From: Sphacelaria rigidula | Lineage: Eukaryota > Phaeophyceae > Sphacelariales | Length of the DNA stretch: 20,094 bases | Reading direction: 5' to 3' | Assembly (NCBI GenBank): GCA_964200075.2 | Contig: CAXNAA020000569.1 | Span: 1 to 20,094, forward strand | Part shown: positions 19,171 through 20,094 of the stretch, piece by piece | Position numbering within the stretch: position 1 is the first letter of the stretch | How the letters are laid out: the number at the start of each line of letters is the position of its first letter | Position numbers and translations under genes: made by a program | The notes under the pieces: model-generated | What the model was told of the DNA's origin: nothing | Seen by the model: the letters and a program-made list of their open reading frames with translations, nothing else | Databases searched by the model: none

Positions 19171-19221
19171 TTTTTTTGCTGTGCTACTCACGTACGTCAT
19201 CACGCCTTCAACGACGGAATT
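19171..19221 (-). repeat. SINE body fragment
   Basis: Plus-strand GCTGTGCTACTCACGTACGT and CACGCCTTCAACGACGGAA nearly duplicate the body of SINE copy 2 (about 18985-19035), in the same minus orientation. Confidence 0.7.
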
Positions 19222-19226
19222 CAGTC

Positions 19227-19350
19227 GACGCGGTGCAGGAGGGCTCCGTGACACCAAACTGCGAGGCGTGTGCTGCATGCACATCGGGGGAGAGAGAAAT
19301 AGATTGATCTCCTGAGATCATGGACTCGTCTCGAGGAAGAGGAGGGGTTA
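19227..19350 (+). repeat. SINE tail fragment, opposite orientation
   Basis: Read on the plus strand, it carries a diverged version of the SINE tail: ACACCAAACTG, GGGGGAGAGA, GATTGATCTCCTGAGATCAT, GGACTCGTC, then CGAGGAAGAGGAGGGGTTAA. That last block also follows the tail in copy 1. It faces SINE copy 2 and makes an inverted repeat with 18842-18862. Confidence 0.65.
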
Positions 19351-19859
19351 AGGTTAAAAGTTTGCCAAAGATAGGAAATTTTAATGAAAATAATAGGGCA
19401 ATCGCCAATAAAAGGTATAAAAGGTATATACTCCCGTTTTTTTGCCCAAAAAAGGTACGAAAACTGACCAGAAAAAGCGAAAATAGCCAAACACACAATC
19501 TAGACCGTTTTCGCTCCGAATTTGTCACGCACATCAATCGGGGGGCTCCTTAGCACCCGGGCCTCGAAAACAAAACAGAAGAAAAAATGTGTTACCTGTG
19601 ATATACGGCCATGCGCAAGAGGACGTCTCCCGTCGAGAAGCCACGTCCCCTTTCTAGGCCAAATGTCCATCAGGTGTACCTGATCCTAGAATCATTTTTA
19701 TTTCGTACCTTATCTCGGTCACCAGTCGGCCGAGAATGTACCTGTCCTGGGCCATCGCTTGCTACACTGTACCTGATACGGCACACTGCGCGCCAGGGAG
19801 TCCACGCGCCAACTCCTACCACGGCGCCCACACTTTCGGCTTTTTCTCCTCCCGCTCAT
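19351..19859. other. No gene supported
   Basis: A/T-rich until about 19500, then GC-rich. Short open frames on both strands (for example 19719-19937 minus) show no domain or splice context that I can support. Confidence 0.4.
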
Positions 19860-20009
19860 ATGCCGTTCACGGACGCCACAACGATCACGTCCCTTTCTCC
19901 CCGGAAATGGTGCCCGAATCTCTCCGCATCGACACAAGAACTGGACTCACAACTCACAACGCGTCGGTTTTTTGTGCTTGCGGGGGGTTATGCAACATCG
20001 TGCTGTTGC

Positions 20010-20094
20010 GATCTCGGGGCTGGTGTCAAGGTCAAGCTAGGCTCCTCCGTCACCAAGCGAACGGTGATCACGTCATCGATGATTGGTCCAAGGA
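20010..20094 (+). CDS. Possible exon running off the window; weak hexapeptide-repeat character
   Basis: One plus-strand frame is open from an ATG at 19860 to the end of the window. Its last 28 codons include GVKVKLG, SSVTKRTVI and SSMIG. This resembles the left-handed beta-helix hexapeptide pattern of nucleotidyltransferase-like proteins such as the eIF2B gamma and epsilon C-terminal regions. The upstream part of the frame looks non-coding, so an acceptor probably lies between about 19980 and 20031, but I cannot fix it. The match is short and could be chance. Confidence 0.28.

Overview
This window looks like eukaryotic nuclear DNA. Coding sequence is sparse and split by long introns with GT..AG borders. 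Microsatellites and homopolymer runs are common, and there is a 10-base N gap at 9124-9133. No bacterial operon, rRNA, functional tRNA or CRISPR array is visible. The gene style (long phase-matched introns, pyrimidine-rich acceptors, a T/G-rich stretch after the stop codon, a PPR exon, many short non-autonomous elements) suggests a stramenopile, most likely a brown alga of the Ectocarpus type. That assignment is inference from style and was not searched.

Left half (1-8854). After an (AC)n microsatellite and about 2 kb with no gene I can support, a three-exon plus-strand gene can be assembled: exons 2155-2540, 5847-6356 and 8578-8854, encoding 390 aa. Both introns have consensus borders and the same phase. 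The first junction joins a KGVTF...V.VF segment to an LWW..KD segment, a bipartite motif I associate with uncharacterised stramenopile proteins. Intron 2 carries a 489-bp foldback element flanked by TA.

Middle (8855-12610). T/G-rich on the plus strand with poly-G tracts around the N gap. No gene is supported; part is probably the 3' UTR of the upstream gene.

Right half (12611-20094). A dense nest of small mobile elements. Two foldback families (called A and F here) both end at TA dinucleotides. One A copy sits inside an F copy with a duplicated TA, so the empty site can be reconstructed. A tRNA-derived SINE family has two minus-strand copies with A and B boxes 32-33 nt apart, plus a tail fragment and a body fragment. 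A 208-bp hAT-type MITE has a perfect 8-bp target duplication, and a diverged relative lies near 18.2-18.7 kb. A third short repeat (called U) occurs three times. The only convincing coding exon here is a 184-bp minus-strand PPR exon (16041-16224). It lies between two inverted copies of a roughly 200-bp repeat, so it may be a captured gene fragment rather than part of a working gene. At the right edge an open frame of weak hexapeptide-repeat character runs off the window.
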